Source: Nocardia crassostreae
GTDB taxonomy: Bacteria; Actinomycetota; Actinomycetes; Mycobacteriales; Mycobacteriaceae
Assembly (NCBI RefSeq): GCF_001613405.1
Contig: NZ_BDCH01000010.1
Location: 62,001 to 126,000 of the forward strand
Length of the DNA: 64,000 nt
Direction: 5' to 3'
Under the pieces are notes generated by a model, which saw only the letters and a program-made list of their open reading frames with translations, made no database searches and had not been told where the DNA came from. This document shows, one piece after another, positions 8,495 to 17,755 of the stretch (position 1 is its first letter; the number at the start of each line of letters is the position of its first letter). The translations under genes and the position numbers were made by a program.

Positions 8495-8962
8495 TTAGTT
8501 CGCGGGCTGGCAGGCGTCGCGTAGGGAGCAGGCGCCGCAGGAGTTGCCGCAGCCGCCGATTTCTTCCGCCGGGGCGTTGGCGGCCATGGCCTTCTCGGCG
8601 GCGGCCGCGCCTGCGCCGAGGGTGAAGACGGCGATCGCGACGGCGACGGCCGGGATGAGGATGCCCGCGAGGCCGGAGCCGACCAGGAGTACGCCGCCGC
8701 TGGCGGCGAGCAGGACGCCGGACATGATGGTAGTGGGGGCGGCCACGCGGTTGGCCAGTTTGAAGTTCTCCTCGGTTTTCAGCGCGGCTTCGGAGTGGAC
8801 TCCGAAGTAGCGGTTGCCGGGAAGGGTCCCGGTCAGGCCGAGGAGTCCGGTGACAACGGCCACCGCCGACAGAGCGAAGAGGATTAGCGCCACCACGAAC
8901 ACGGGGTTCAATTTACCGGCGGCCGGTTCCGGAGAGACGGGTGGCCTGGGGTGAGTTGACAC
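8495..8962 (-). CDS. SdpI-family membrane protein with Cys-rich tail
   Basis: A 155-residue membrane protein with three hydrophobic segments (VFVVALILFALSAVAVV, IMSGVLLAASGGVLLVG, ILIPAVAVAIAVFTLG). Between the first two is the SdpI-like segment GNRYFGVHSEAALKTEENFKLANR, seen in the SdpI/YhfL immunity-protein family. The C-terminus carries a small Cys motif (GGCGNSCGACSLRDAC) that could bind metal or form disulfides. The start is uncertain; GTG 8962 is chosen because the product then matches family length, while an upstream frame reaches 9130 inside leuS. A TetR-type palindrome lies immediately upstream. Function unknown; in Bacillus SdpI protects against the SdpC toxin, which need not apply here. 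Confidence 0.65.
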   Translation of the reverse strand: MSTHPRPPVSPEPAAGKLNPVFVVALILFALSAVAVVTGLLGLTGTLPGNRYFGVHSEAALKTEENFKLANRVAAPTTIMSGVLLAASGGVLLVGSGLAGILIPAVAVAIAVFTLGAGAAAAEKAMAANAPAEEIGGCGNSCGACSLRDACQPAN

Positions 8963-8966
8963 ACGA

Positions 8967-8978
8967 CCGACCGGTCGG
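8967..8978. promoter_or_regulatory. Palindromic operator CCGACCGGTCGG (TetR-like)
   Basis: A perfect 12-bp palindrome five bases upstream of the SdpI-like start and about 85 bases before leuS. Operators of this ACCGACCGGT core type are frequent for TetR-family regulators in actinobacteria (established pattern; assignment here is inference). No TetR gene is in the window. Confidence 0.4.
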
Positions 8979-9063
8979 ACCCCTTTTTGGGTGGCGGACG
9001 CGCACGCTTTACCCTGGTGAGCGACCTTATCCGGGGATCGGCTAGGAACAAGAAGGCAGGACC

Positions 9064-11964
9064 GTGCAGGACTCTCGTGTGACCGATACACCCACCGCGG
9101 GCGCGGCGGGGACCAGCGACGTTCCTGCACACCGTTACAACGCCGACCTCGCGGGGCAGGTGGAGAAGAAGTGGCAGCAGAACTGGCAGGAGCGGGGGAC
9201 GTTCTACGCGCCCAATCCGGTCGGCCCGCTGGCCGGTGAGACTCCCGCCGACAAGCTGTTCATCCAGGACATGTTCCCGTACCCCTCGGGCGCGGGCCTG
9301 CACGTCGGGCATCCGCTGGGATATATCGCCACCGATGTGTTCGCGCGGTACCACCGCATGCACGGCCGCAATGTGCTGCACGCGCTGGGCTACGACGCCT
9401 TCGGCCTGCCCGCCGAGCAGTACGCCGTGCAGACCGGCGCGCATCCCCGGGTGACCACCGAATCGAATATCGCCACCATGCAGTGGCAGCTGGATCGCCT
9501 GGGCCTGGGCCACGATCGCCGCCGCTCGTTCGCGACCACTGATCCCGAGTACTACAAGTGGACGCAGTGGATCTTCCTGCGCATCTACAACGCCTGGTAC
9601 GACGAGGGCCAGGGCAAGGCCCGCCCGATCAGCGAGCTGATCGAGGAGTTCGACAGCGGTAAGCGCTCCGACAACGGCCGCTCCTGGGCGGAGATGGGCC
9701 AGGCCGAGCGTAATGCCCTGATCGACTCGTACCGCCTGGTCTACCAGACCGATTCGATGGTCAACTGGTGCCCGGGCCTGGGCACCGTGCTGTCCAACGA
9801 GGAGGTCACCGCGGACGGCCGCTCCGAGCGCGGCAACTTCCCGGTGTTCCGTAAGCGCCTGCGGCAGTGGATGATGCGCATCACCGCCTACTCCGATCGC
9901 CTGGTCGACGACCTGGACGAGCTGGACTGGCCGGAGAACGTGAAGTCCATGCAGCGCAACTGGATCGGGCGTTCGCGCGGCGCGCAGGTGAAGTTCGAGG
10001 CCGGTTCGGAACTGATCGAGGTCTTCACTACCCGCCCCGACACCCTGTTCGGCGCGACCTATGTGGTGCTGGCCCCCGAGCACGAGCTGGTGGACCGCCT
10101 GACCGAGGCCGCCTGGCCGTCCGGCACCGACGCCCGCTGGACCTTCGGCAATGCCGACACCCCGGCCGAAGCCGTTGCCGCCTACCGCAAGTCGATCGCG
10201 GCCAAGTCGGATCTGGAGCGCCAGGAGAACAAGGAGAAGACCGGCGTCTTCCTGGGCTCCTACGCCACCAACCCGGTCAACGGCGCCCGCATGCCGATCT
10301 TCATCGCCGATTACGTGCTGAGCGGCTACGGCACCGGCGCCATCATGGCCGTCCCCGGTCACGATGCCCGCGACTGGGATTTCGCCACCGCCTTCGGCCT
10401 GCCCATCCTGGAAGTCGTTGCGGGCGGCGATGTTTCCGAAGCCGCCTACACCGGCGAGGGCGCCCTGGTGAACTCCGGCTACCTGGACGGCCTGGAGATC
10501 GAGGCCGCCAAGGCCAAGGTAATCGCCGAACTGGAGGCCAGCGGCCACGGGCACGGCAAGATCCAGTACAAGCTGCGCGACTGGCTGTTCGCCCGCCAGC
10601 GCTACTGGGGCGAGCCCTTCCCCATCGTCTACGACGAGGACGGCGCCCCGCACGCACTGCCGGAATCCATGCTGCCGGTGACGCTGCCGGAGATGGAGGA
10701 CTTCGCCCCGGTCACCTTCGATCCGGACGACGCCAACTCCGAACCGTCCCCGCCGCTGGCCAAGGCCACCGATTGGGTGCACGTCGAACTGGATCTGGGC
10801 GACGGCCCCAAGAAGTACCGCCGCGACACCAATGTCATGCCCAACTGGGCGGGCAGCTCCTGGTACCAGCTGCGCTACGCCGATCCGACGAATACGGAAG
10901 CGTTCTGCGCCAAGGAGAACGAGGAGTACTGGCTGGGCCCCAAGCCCGCCATTCACGGCCCCAAGGATCCGGGCGGCGTCGATCTGTACGTCGGCGGTGT
11001 CGAGCACGCCGTGCTGCACCTGCTGTACGCGCGCTTCTGGCAGAAGGTCCTGTTCGATCTGGGCGACGTCACCGGCTACGAGCCGTACCGCCGCCTGTTC
11101 AACCAGGGCTATATCCAGGCCTTCGCCTACACCGACGAGCGCGGTGCGTACATCCCGGCCGCCGAGGTCGTGGAGCGGGACGGAAAGTTCTTCTGGACCC
11201 CGCCGACGGAGTCGGCCAATGGAACCGCATCCGACTCCGCTGCGGAAATCGAGGTCTTCCAGGAGTACGGCAAGATCGGCAAATCGCTGAAGAACGCCAT
11301 CTCCCCGGACGAGATGTGCGACCTGTACGGCGCGGACACCTTCCGCTTCTACGAGATGTCGATGGGCCCGCTGGACACCTCGCGTCCCTGGGCCACCAAG
11401 GATGTCGTCGGCGCACACCGCTTCCTACAGCGCGTCTGGCGCCTGGTGGTGGACGAGGAGACCGGCGCGGTCAAGGCCACCAACGCCGACCCGTCGCCGG
11501 AAACCCTGCGCCTGCTGCACAAGACCATTGCCGGTGTCGACGACGATCTGGCCAACCTGCGCGACAATACCGCGGGCGCCAAGCTGATCGAGCTGACCAA
11601 CCACCTGACCAAGACCTACCCGAACGGCGTGCCGCGCTCGGTGGCGGAGTCGCTGGTGCTCATGCTGGCCCCAATGTCCCCGCATATCGCCGAGGAACTG
11701 TGGGAACGCCTGGGCCACACCGTATCCCTGGCCCACGGCCCCTTCCCGATCGCGGATCCGGTGCTGCTGGTCGCGGATTCGGTCGAGTACCCGATCCAGG
11801 TCAACGGCAAGGTCCGCAGCCGGATCAGCGTCCCGGCCGATGCTGATCAGGCCGCGGTCCAGGCCGCTGCCCTGGCGGACGAGAAGATCGCGGAACTGCT
11901 GGGCGGCAAGGATCCCCGCAAGATCATCGTGGTCCCCGGCCGCCTGGTGAACATCGTCGCCTGA
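9064..11964 (+). CDS. leuS: Leucyl-tRNA synthetase
   Basis: A 966-residue class I aminoacyl-tRNA synthetase that charges tRNA-Leu. The HIGH-type motif is HVGH (residues 80-83) within [13 protein letters not shown]. The KMSKS-type motif is KIGKS (737-741) in [16 protein letters not shown], the usual actinobacterial form. The CP1 editing domain is intact, with [19 protein letters not shown] and [19 protein letters not shown]. The anticodon-binding and C-terminal domain ends in [13 protein letters not shown]. Start is GTG 9064, downstream of AAGAAGGCAGG. A bidirectional terminator follows. This is the only translation-core gene near this end of the window. Confidence 0.97.
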   Translation: MQDSRVTDTPTAGAAGTSDVPAHRYNADLAGQVEKKWQQNWQERGTFYAPNPVGPLAGETPADKLFIQDMFPYPSGAGLHVGHPLGYIATDVFARYHRMHGRNVLHALGYDAFGLPAEQYAVQTGAHPRVTTESNIATMQWQLDRLGLGHDRRRSFATTDPEYYKWTQWIFLRIYNAWYDEGQGKARPISELIEEFDSGKRSDNGRSWAEMGQAERNALIDSYRLVYQTDSMVNWCPGLGTVLSNEEVTADGRSERGNFPVFRKRLRQWMMRITAYSDRLVDDLDELDWPENVKSMQRNWIGRSRGAQVKFEAGSELIEVFTTRPDTLFGATYVVLAPEHELVDRLTEAAWPSGTDARWTFGNADTPAEAVAAYRKSIAAKSDLERQENKEKTGVFLGSYATNPVNGARMPIFIADYVLSGYGTGAIMAVPGHDARDWDFATAFGLPILEVVAGGDVSEAAYTGEGALVNSGYLDGLEIEAAKAKVIAELEASGHGHGKIQYKLRDWLFARQRYWGEPFPIVYDEDGAPHALPESMLPVTLPEMEDFAPVTFDPDDANSEPSPPLAKATDWVHVELDLGDGPKKYRRDTNVMPNWAGSSWYQLRYADPTNTEAFCAKENEEYWLGPKPAIHGPKDPGGVDLYVGGVEHAVLHLLYARFWQKVLFDLGDVTGYEPYRRLFNQGYIQAFAYTDERGAYIPAAEVVERDGKFFWTPPTESANGTASDSAAEIEVFQEYGKIGKSLKNAISPDEMCDLYGADTFRFYEMSMGPLDTSRPWATKDVVGAHRFLQRVWRLVVDEETGAVKATNADPSPETLRLLHKTIAGVDDDLANLRDNTAGAKLIELTNHLTKTYPNGVPRSVAESLVLMLAPMSPHIAEELWERLGHTVSLAHGPFPIADPVLLVADSVEYPIQVNGKVRSRISVPADADQAAVQAAALADEKIAELLGGKDPRKIIVVPGRLVNIVA

Positions 11965-11984
11965 CGATTTCGCCGAGGTTTATC

Positions 11985-12017
11985 AACAGCCCCGCCGATC
12001 CTTTCGGCGGGGCTGTT
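11985..12017. terminator. Bidirectional terminator between leuS and HxlR gene
   Basis: 14-bp stem (11985-11998 with 12004-12017), 5-base loop, GC-rich with AACAG/CTGTT ends, placed between convergent genes. Confidence 0.9.
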
Positions 12018-12031
12018 CTCGTCCGTACGGG

Positions 12032-12478
12032 CTATTCGCCGGACACGGCCTCGGCGGCCCGATCCGCGTCATAGCGCTGCCGTGACCGCGCGACATACTC
12101 GCGATGGGAATCCGCCCAGTCGATGAGCGAATTCACCTGTGTGGACAGGGTTTCCCCGACCGCGGTCAACCGATAGTCCACGCGCGGCGGCGATGTCGGC
12201 GTCACCGCCCTGGTCACCAGACCGTCGCGTTCGAGGCTGCGCAGCGTGAGGGTCAGCATCCGTTGCGAGATGCCGTCGATGGACCGCTGCAACTGCGAAT
12301 ACCGGCGCGGGCCGTCACCGAGCAGCGCCATCACCAGCACACTCCATTTGTCGCCGACCCGATCCAGCACATCGCGCAGCTGGCAGATCGCCGCCTCGGC
12401 GCCGATGGGCGCGGAAATCTCCTCCACGGCACGCACATTCATGTTCGGTACGCGGGTTGAAGTGCCTTCTTCCGTCAT
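12032..12478 (-). CDS. HxlR-family transcriptional regulator
   Basis: A 148-residue winged-helix protein of the HxlR/MarR-like family. Family motifs run in order: CQLRDVLDRVGDKWSVLVMALL, then RYSQLQRSIDGISQRMLTLTLRSLERDGLV, then PPRVDYRLTAVGETL. The one Cys near the start of the domain is shared with redox-sensing HxlR members. ATG 12478 is chosen because it starts the conserved domain at the normal distance; the longer frame to 12637 runs into the divergent gene. It is divergent from the luciferase-domain gene and the oxidoreductase gene, which are its probable targets. The 66-base spacer contains the AT-richer stretch AAGAAGTAAGTAACGAAC, a plausible operator. Confidence 0.88.
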   Translation of the reverse strand: MTEEGTSTRVPNMNVRAVEEISAPIGAEAAICQLRDVLDRVGDKWSVLVMALLGDGPRRYSQLQRSIDGISQRMLTLTLRSLERDGLVTRAVTPTSPPRVDYRLTAVGETLSTQVNSLIDWADSHREYVARSRQRYDADRAAEAVSGE

Positions 12479-12544
12479 CGCCCCATTGTCGGCAGGATTC
12501 AAGTCACGCACAAGAAGTAAGTAACGAACAGAAAGTGCGGTGAC

Positions 12545-13027
12545 ATGTCCGTCGACACTCCCCTCGACCTCGCGGCCCCGCCGCGCCGCCGCGGCCCGCG
12601 ACCCACCACTACCAATCGGGAAATCCCGCACGACCAACTGGACCAGTTCTCGCCACCGGAGATTCGCGCATCCCTGGTCGCCTACGCGCGGTCGCTGCCC
12701 GGGGTCTTCACCGGCCCCAGCCAGGTCTCCGAACCGGCGTCACTGGCTTTGCGCCTGCACGCGCCCACCGGTCCGTGGGAGGCGTTCCTGCATCCCAGCC
12801 GCGACGAATTCGGCCACATCCACCACAGCGGATTCCTGCACCTCACCATTCCGGCCGAGCTCATCGAGCCACTGCGGGAAGCGAATTGGGTGGAGCCGCA
12901 CCCGATCACCCTGCGGCCGGAGTGGCCCGCCACCATCGTCATGCTCTACGCCCCGCGCGACGAGACCGAACTCGCGGTCGCCACCGCCGTCCTGCACGCC
13001 TCCTGGCGGCAGGCCACCAGCAACTGA
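12545..13027 (+). CDS. Luciferase-domain (DUF5519-like) protein
   Basis: A 160-residue protein that looks like the small luciferase-domain family: a substrate-like patch GPWEAFLHPSRDEFGHIHHSGFLHLTIP, then WVEPHPITLRPEWPATIVMLYAPRDETEL. Members usually carry an Arg/His-rich front, a GHxHxxGxLHL core and a YxPRD segment; all are present. Despite the name, light emission is not expected and the biochemical role is unknown. ATG 12545 is the first start after the divergent HxlR gene. The oxidoreductase gene follows 30 bases later, so the two are probably one transcript under HxlR control. Confidence 0.7.
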   Translation: MSVDTPLDLAAPPRRRGPRPTTTNREIPHDQLDQFSPPEIRASLVAYARSLPGVFTGPSQVSEPASLALRLHAPTGPWEAFLHPSRDEFGHIHHSGFLHLTIPAELIEPLREANWVEPHPITLRPEWPATIVMLYAPRDETELAVATAVLHASWRQATSN

Positions 13028-13057
13028 CATCCGCACCGAGAGAAAGCGAATCACATC

Positions 13058-13849
13058 ATGCGCGCAATCGCCTTCGGCGACTTCGGCGTAGCTCCGGCCC
13101 TCACCGAGCTGCCCGTCCCCGAGCCCGGTCCGGGCGAAGTGCTGGTCCGTATCGAGCATTCCTCGATCAACGGCTTCGATCTGGGCGTGCTCGGCGGCTA
13201 TCTGAAAGGCGTATACGAGTACGAGTTTCCGGTGGTGCCGGGCAAGGATTTCGCCGGTACGGTGGCGGTCCTCGGCGCGGGGGTGACCGGCTTCGCGGTC
13301 GGTGACGCCGTCTTCGGCGTGATCATGCGACCCACCCTGGGGCAGGGCGGCTGGTCCGAATATGTCTCCGTACCAGCGGCTTACGGTGTCGGAGCCCTGG
13401 CGATCCAACTCGCCGCCGCGCGCGGCGCCACCGTCATCGCGACCGCTCGTCCCGGCGCCGAAACGGAATTCGTGACCGGGCTCGGCGCCACCGAGGTGGT
13501 CGACCATACCGCCGCGCTGTCCGATCAGGTGCGGGCCCGGGCGCCCGAGGGTGTGCACGCGGCCCTGCATCTGGCCGGTGACGGGGCCGCGGTCGCCGAA
13601 TTGGTGCGGCCCGGTGGACGATTCGCCTCCACGCTGCACTTCGCGCCGACGGACTCCGGCCGCGACGTCAAGGCGACGACGATCATGGCCGATCCCAGCG
13701 CCGAGACCCTGAACCGGCTCGCCGCCGCCCTCGTCGATGGCGAGCTGCGGCTACCGGTGGCCCGGACCTATGCCCTGTCCGACGCGCCCGCCGCGGTCGC
13801 GGATTTCGCCGCGGGCACCCTGGGCAAGCTGGCCGTGGCCATCGCCTAG
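13058..13849 (+). CDS. Quinone oxidoreductase-like MDR protein with internal in-frame deletion
   Basis: A 263-residue zinc-independent medium-chain dehydrogenase/reductase. The N-terminal GroES-like domain is intact (GEVLVRIEHSSINGFDLGV, PVVPGKDFAGTV, VGDAVFGV). The C-terminal part continues IQLAAARGATVIATARPG and later RPGGRF. Between VPAAYGV and GALAIQLAAARGA (around 13388-13393) about 45 residues usual for the family are missing, including the first Rossmann strand and most of the glycine-rich nucleotide-binding loop. The usual length is about 310 residues. The frame is kept, so a protein is made, but NADPH binding is doubtful. Lies downstream of the luciferase-domain gene in the HxlR-linked pair. 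Confidence 0.75.
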   Translation: MRAIAFGDFGVAPALTELPVPEPGPGEVLVRIEHSSINGFDLGVLGGYLKGVYEYEFPVVPGKDFAGTVAVLGAGVTGFAVGDAVFGVIMRPTLGQGGWSEYVSVPAAYGVGALAIQLAAARGATVIATARPGAETEFVTGLGATEVVDHTAALSDQVRARAPEGVHAALHLAGDGAAVAELVRPGGRFASTLHFAPTDSGRDVKATTIMADPSAETLNRLAAALVDGELRLPVARTYALSDAPAAVADFAAGTLGKLAVAIA

Positions 13850-13870
13850 CCATCGGGGCCGCAAGCGCTT

Positions 13871-13901
13871 TCGGGCCGGTACGCGATTCGTACCGGCCCG
13901 A
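13871..13901. terminator. Bidirectional terminator
   Basis: 13-bp stem (13871-13883 with 13889-13901), 5-base loop, between the convergent oxidoreductase and small secreted protein genes. Confidence 0.85.
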
Positions 13902-13916
13902 GCAGTGCAGCGGGTG

Positions 13917-14249
13917 TCAGCCCTCGAAGGTGCCGATCACATTGGGGTCGCCCACCGGAACGCTCGCGGCGGCGCAGACGTACTGCAGGTCCACCGTGGT
14001 GCGGGGCTCGATGCGCGCGCTCACGGTGCCGAAGTTGGTGCCGAACTCGTCCTGGCAGGTCACGGTGCCGCTGACGAGGTAGACGCGATCGGTGTTGTTG
14101 GTGCAGGTGATGCCCGAGCACTTCAGGCCCGGGGTCATCCCGCCGCCGCCACCGATCGGGAAGGCGCCCGCCGCCGGCGCGGTGAGCCCGACGGTTGCGG
14201 TGAGCAGTACGGACGCCACACCGACGCCCAGTGCGAAACGATGGCCCAT
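13917..14249 (-). CDS. Small secreted protein of unknown function
   Basis: A 110-residue protein with a clear Sec signal (GHRFALGVGVASVLLTATVG, cleavage likely after AGA near residue 29). The mature part has a Gly run and four cysteines (CSGITC, VTCQDEFG, YVCAAAS), consistent with two disulfides in an exported protein. ATG 14249 is preceded by AGGAGA; the open frame reaches 14315 without added signal character. I do not recognise a family. It is monocistronic between two terminator-like or gene-poor borders. Confidence 0.7.
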   Translation of the reverse strand: MGHRFALGVGVASVLLTATVGLTAPAAGAFPIGGGGGMTPGLKCSGITCTNNTDRVYLVSGTVTCQDEFGTNFGTVSARIEPRTTVDLQYVCAAASVPVGDPNVIGTFEG

Positions 14250-14419
14250 TGAATGAATCTCCTGTTCTTGGCCCGACCCGCCACTGAGGATAGCGATGAC
14301 CTTGCTCTCCGGCATAGGCGATACCTCTTATTCCGCAACGTTTTCCCGGAATTCCTCCCGAATCGGGCGGGAATCCCACAGAGCGGGACCGCGACTAGCG
14401 CGCCAGGGGTCTCCGCACG

Positions 14420-15124
14420 CTAGCGGGCGATGGGGCGGAGCACGATCTCGGTCGGGTGCGCGTCGCGCGGGGTCTCGACGGCATTGCGCACCGCCCGCGC
14501 CACCGTTTCGGGGGTGAGGAATTCCCGCGGCTCGTAGTCGCGGTTCTCACCGGCCACCAGGGCGCGCTGCATATCGGTGTCGATGCGGCCCGGATGAATC
14601 GAGGTGACGCGCAGGCCCGGTTCCTCCAGCCGCAGTGCGTCGCCGAAGGCGCGCAGCCCGAACTTGCTGGCCGCGTACGAGCCCCAGCCCGCATTGGCGC
14701 GCAGGCCCGCACCCGAATTGATCAGCACCACATGCCCGTTCCCGGCGCGCAGTGCGGGCAGCAGCAGCCTGGTCAGCTCGGCGACGGCGATCAGGTTGGA
14801 TTCCAACGTATTCCGCCACTGCGCAACGGACGAATCGGCTATGGTTCCCAAGTCGGCGATCCCGGCATTGTGCACCAAAACCTCCAGCCGTTCGATCGGC
14901 TCCGCCGCGCGGGCGACCGCCGGATAGTCGGTCAGTTCGACCGGCCAAGCGGTGGAATCGGGCAATTCGCTCAGGATCGGTTCCAACGACTCCGCCTTGC
15001 GCGCGCCCAGCAACAGCGAGTGCGTCGGCGCGAGTTCCCGCGCGATGGCGGCGCCCAGCCCTCGGCTGGCGCCGGTGATCAGCGCGGTCGGCCGAGTACT
15101 GCCGTGCTCGAGGAAATTCGCCAT
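14420..15124 (-). CDS. Short-chain dehydrogenase/reductase
   Basis: A 234-residue classical SDR, cytoplasmic NAD(P)-dependent oxidoreductase. The cofactor motif is TGASRGLG (near residue 17) and the NNAG position reads HNAG. The catalytic Ser is in LINSGAG, and Tyr and Lys are in YAASKFG. The C-terminal HPGRIDTDM replaces the common PG..xT. The basic residue after the glycine motif (GARKAES) suggests NADP preference. The start at 15124 puts the Rossmann strand at the usual distance; the longer frame to 15313 is an antisense extension. The glucosylglycerate hydrolase gene is divergent. Substrate unknown. Confidence 0.88.
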   Translation of the reverse strand: MANFLEHGSTRPTALITGASRGLGAAIARELAPTHSLLLGARKAESLEPILSELPDSTAWPVELTDYPAVARAAEPIERLEVLVHNAGIADLGTIADSSVAQWRNTLESNLIAVAELTRLLLPALRAGNGHVVLINSGAGLRANAGWGSYAASKFGLRAFGDALRLEEPGLRVTSIHPGRIDTDMQRALVAGENRDYEPREFLTPETVARAVRNAVETPRDAHPTEIVLRPIAR

Positions 15125-15342
15125 GCGATCACGGTAACCGGGGGCGCGGCGGTGACGATGCTCCGGGCGTGGCAGTCGCGGCGCGCCCGGATCGATGCGG
15201 CGGCGGTGCACGTGTGGAATCGAAGCAGCGGATTCACGAAAAGGCGAACAGAGTGCAATCTGGCGATCAGGAGCCGTCCCCCCGCCACCCCGCGTCGGAT
15301 ACCCGGCGCGCATACCTGCGGGTTCCGTCGCAGAATAGGGCG

Positions 15343-16683
15343 ATGACGCAACCGGGTTTCACACCGACTCAGCTCGCGGCCCGCGCCGCCTACCTGCTGC
15401 GCGGCAACGACCTGGGAACCATGACCAGCGCCGCTCCCAGGCTGTACCCGCACATGTGGAGCTGGGACGCCGCCTTCGTGGCGGTCGGCCTGGCCCCGCT
15501 GAGCGTGGAGCGGGCCGCCCTGGAACTCGACACGCTGCTGTCGGCGCAATGGCGCAACGGCATGATTCCGCACATCGTGTTCGCCAATGGCGTGGACGGA
15601 TACTTCCCTGGCCCGTCCCGCTGGGAATGCCGCCGCCTGGCCGCCGACGCGCCGGACGGTCCCGACACCTCCGGCATAACCCAGCCGCCGGTGCATGCCA
15701 TTGCGGTGCAACGGATTCTGGATCACTCCCGTAGGCACGGGCGCAGCACGCGGGCGGTGGCGGAGGAGTTCCTGCAGCGGCGCTGGCCGGATCTCATGCG
15801 CTGGCATCGCTGGCTGGCCTACGCCCGCGACCCCAAGCAGCACGGCCGCATCACGCTGTATCACGGCTGGGAATCCGGAATAGACAATTCCCCGCGCTGG
15901 GACCGCGCCTACGAGAACGTGATCGTGGGCCCGGACCTGCCGCCGTACCAGCGCGAGGACCTGCACGTGGTCGGCGATCCCACGCAACGGCCCAGCGATC
16001 GCGAATACGACCGCTACATGTGGCTGGTCGAGCAGATGCGGCGCTCGGGCTACGACGACTATCAACTGGCCTCGACCATGAGCTTCGCCGTCGAGGACGT
16101 CTTCGTGACGGCCATCTTCGCCCTGGCCTGCGATGTGCTCGCCAATATCGGCGAGGACTACAAGCAGCCGCACGCCGACGTGCGCGAGCTCTACGAATGG
16201 TCGGACTACTTCCGGGCGGGCGTCATCGCGACCACCGATGCCCGCACCGGCGCGGCCCGCGACTTCGATATTCGCGCCGACCGCTGGATCGACACCGAAA
16301 CCCTGGCGATCTTCGCGCCGCTGCTCTCCGGCGGTCTCCCCCGCGATGCCGAACGCCGCCTGCTGCGCCTGTTCGAAGGCCCGCGCTGGTGCGGCCACCC
16401 CGACCTGCGCTACGCCCTCCCGCCCTCCACCTCCCCGGTCTCCAAGGACTTCCGCTCCCGCGAATACTGGCGCGGCCCGGTCTGGCCGGTCATGAGCTGG
16501 CTGTTCTCCTGGGTCTTCGCCCGCCGCAGCTGGGCCGAGAGGTCCTTCATGCTGCGCGCCGAGGGCGTGCGCCAGGCCAGCGACGGCAGTTTCGCCGAGT
16601 ATTACGAGCCGTATACCGGTGCGCCGCTGGGCAGCATGCAGCAGTCCTGGACGGCCGCATCGGTTTTGGACTGGCTGGGCTGA
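15343..16683 (+). CDS. ggh: Glucosylglycerate hydrolase (GH63 family)
   Basis: A 446-residue cytoplasmic glycoside hydrolase that closely resembles the Mycobacterium hassiacum glucosylglycerate hydrolase in length and in the stretches LLRGNDLGTMT, YPHMWSWDAAFVA and SQWRNGMIPHIVFANG. It cleaves the compatible solute glucosylglycerate to glucose and glycerate, used when cells leave nitrogen limitation. The catalytic pair is expected at Asp181 (GWESGIDNSPRW) and Glu419 (GSFAEYYEP). ATG 15343 matches the family N-terminus (TQPGFTPTQLAARAAYLLRG); the frame stays open to 15169. No glucosylglycerate synthesis gene is in the window, but a glycerate kinase that could use the product is at 38270. Confidence 0.9.
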   Translation: MTQPGFTPTQLAARAAYLLRGNDLGTMTSAAPRLYPHMWSWDAAFVAVGLAPLSVERAALELDTLLSAQWRNGMIPHIVFANGVDGYFPGPSRWECRRLAADAPDGPDTSGITQPPVHAIAVQRILDHSRRHGRSTRAVAEEFLQRRWPDLMRWHRWLAYARDPKQHGRITLYHGWESGIDNSPRWDRAYENVIVGPDLPPYQREDLHVVGDPTQRPSDREYDRYMWLVEQMRRSGYDDYQLASTMSFAVEDVFVTAIFALACDVLANIGEDYKQPHADVRELYEWSDYFRAGVIATTDARTGAARDFDIRADRWIDTETLAIFAPLLSGGLPRDAERRLLRLFEGPRWCGHPDLRYALPPSTSPVSKDFRSREYWRGPVWPVMSWLFSWVFARRSWAERSFMLRAEGVRQASDGSFAEYYEPYTGAPLGSMQQSWTAASVLDWLG

Positions 16684-16765
16684 CGACGCGTTCTAGCTAA
16701 CACTCAGACAACACGCCGCCGAGTCGCGTGGCCAAAGCGGGTAATCCCACATACCGTGCGTTTGC

Positions 16766-17512
16766 ATGGTGCGACGAAACCGCCTGATCACAGTCAGTTT
16801 TGCGGCAGCGAGCATTCTCACGGTAATCTGCGCCGCGCCCGTGCAGGCCGAGAACGGCCCTGACGTCTCGTCCTGGCAGCACATCGACGGCCGCATGATC
16901 AACTGGTTCGCCGTCCGCGGCGCCGGGCACCAATTCGCCATGGTCAAGGCCACCGAGGGCCTGAACTACATCAACCCGTACTTCGTCCAGGACAGCCTGC
17001 TCATGCGCGCCGCAGGAGTGGCCCGCGGCACCTACCACTATGCCCGCCCCGCACTCCCGCCCGAACCGCAAGCCGCCCTCTACGCCACGATCGTGCTCGG
17101 CCAGAACGGCCTCCTGGACCTCCCGCCCGTCCTGGACCTGGAGGATTCCGGCGGCCTCCCACCCGATGCCCTCATCGACTGGACCCACCGCTATCTGAAC
17201 ACGGTCCAAACCCTCACCGGCCGTGTCCCCGTCATCTACACCTACCCTAACTTCTGGAAGTCGGCCCTGGCCAACTCCACCCAGTTCACCCGCTACCCCC
17301 TCTGGATCGCCGACTACCGCGGCAACGAACACCCCGAGGTCCCCGGCGGCTGGCCCACCTGGACCTTCTGGCAGTACACCGACTCCGGCGACGTCCCCGG
17401 CATCGCGGGCGGCACCGACATCAACATATACAGCGGCGCCCAAGGCGATTTCGCCACCTTCGCCAACCTCCCCTTCTCCGGCAGCGGCACCGGCAGCACG
17501 GGCAGCGGCTAA
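16766..17512 (+). CDS. Secreted GH25 lysozyme (N-acetylmuramidase)
   Basis: A 248-residue protein with a Sec signal (MVRRNRLITVSFAAASILTV, cleavage after AQA-like VQA near residue 28). A GH25 domain follows: PDVSSWQ with Asp33 at the start, MVKATEGLNYINPYF, the catalytic DLED (Asp124-Glu126), VIYTYPNFWK, and WQYTDSGDVPGI with TDINIYSG. GH25 enzymes cut the glycan between MurNAc and GlcNAc. The mature protein is a single catalytic domain with a short Gly/Ser/Thr tail and no binding repeats. It may remodel the cell's own wall or attack others. Monocistronic and convergent with the DUF397 gene. Confidence 0.92.
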   Translation: MVRRNRLITVSFAAASILTVICAAPVQAENGPDVSSWQHIDGRMINWFAVRGAGHQFAMVKATEGLNYINPYFVQDSLLMRAAGVARGTYHYARPALPPEPQAALYATIVLGQNGLLDLPPVLDLEDSGGLPPDALIDWTHRYLNTVQTLTGRVPVIYTYPNFWKSALANSTQFTRYPLWIADYRGNEHPEVPGGWPTWTFWQYTDSGDVPGIAGGTDINIYSGAQGDFATFANLPFSGSGTGSTGSG

Positions 17513-17545
17513 CCCTGTCCGAACTCGCGCAGGGTGATTTCGCTG

Positions 17546-17755
17546 CTAGACGGAATCGCTGAATTCACCGCTGTCCACACTGGCGGTGAAGGCGTTCCAC
17601 TCGCTAGCGGTGAAGGCCAGCGCGGGCCCGTCCGGGTTCTTGGAATCGCGGACGCCGACGTGGCCGCTGGACAGGAATGCGACTTCGACGCATTCCTTGC
17701 CGCCACCGCTGCGGCTGCTCTTGAACCACGTCGCTCCGGTCAGATCAATGTTCAC
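17546..17755 (-). CDS. DUF397 domain protein
   Basis: A 69-residue protein with the DUF397 pattern: W-x-KSSRSGG-x-x-CVEVA, then VGVRDSKNPDGPALAFTASEWNAF. It overlaps the upstream XRE regulator gene by 11 bases, the classic actinomycete arrangement. Such small proteins act with their XRE partner as developmental or antibiotic regulators in Streptomyces, sometimes as antitoxin-like pairs. ATG 17755 is the only sensible start. Confidence 0.92.
   Translation of the reverse strand: MNIDLTGATWFKSSRSGGGKECVEVAFLSSGHVGVRDSKNPDGPALAFTASEWNAFTASVDSGEFSDSV

Noticed and set aside
8908-11418. 836-residue open frame antisense to leuS
   Set aside because: It is the shadow of leuS, with no recognised domain.
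17512-17535. Short hairpin ACCCTG...CAGGGT between lysozyme and DUF397 genes
   Set aside because: Six-base arms with a 12-base loop are too weak to call a terminator.
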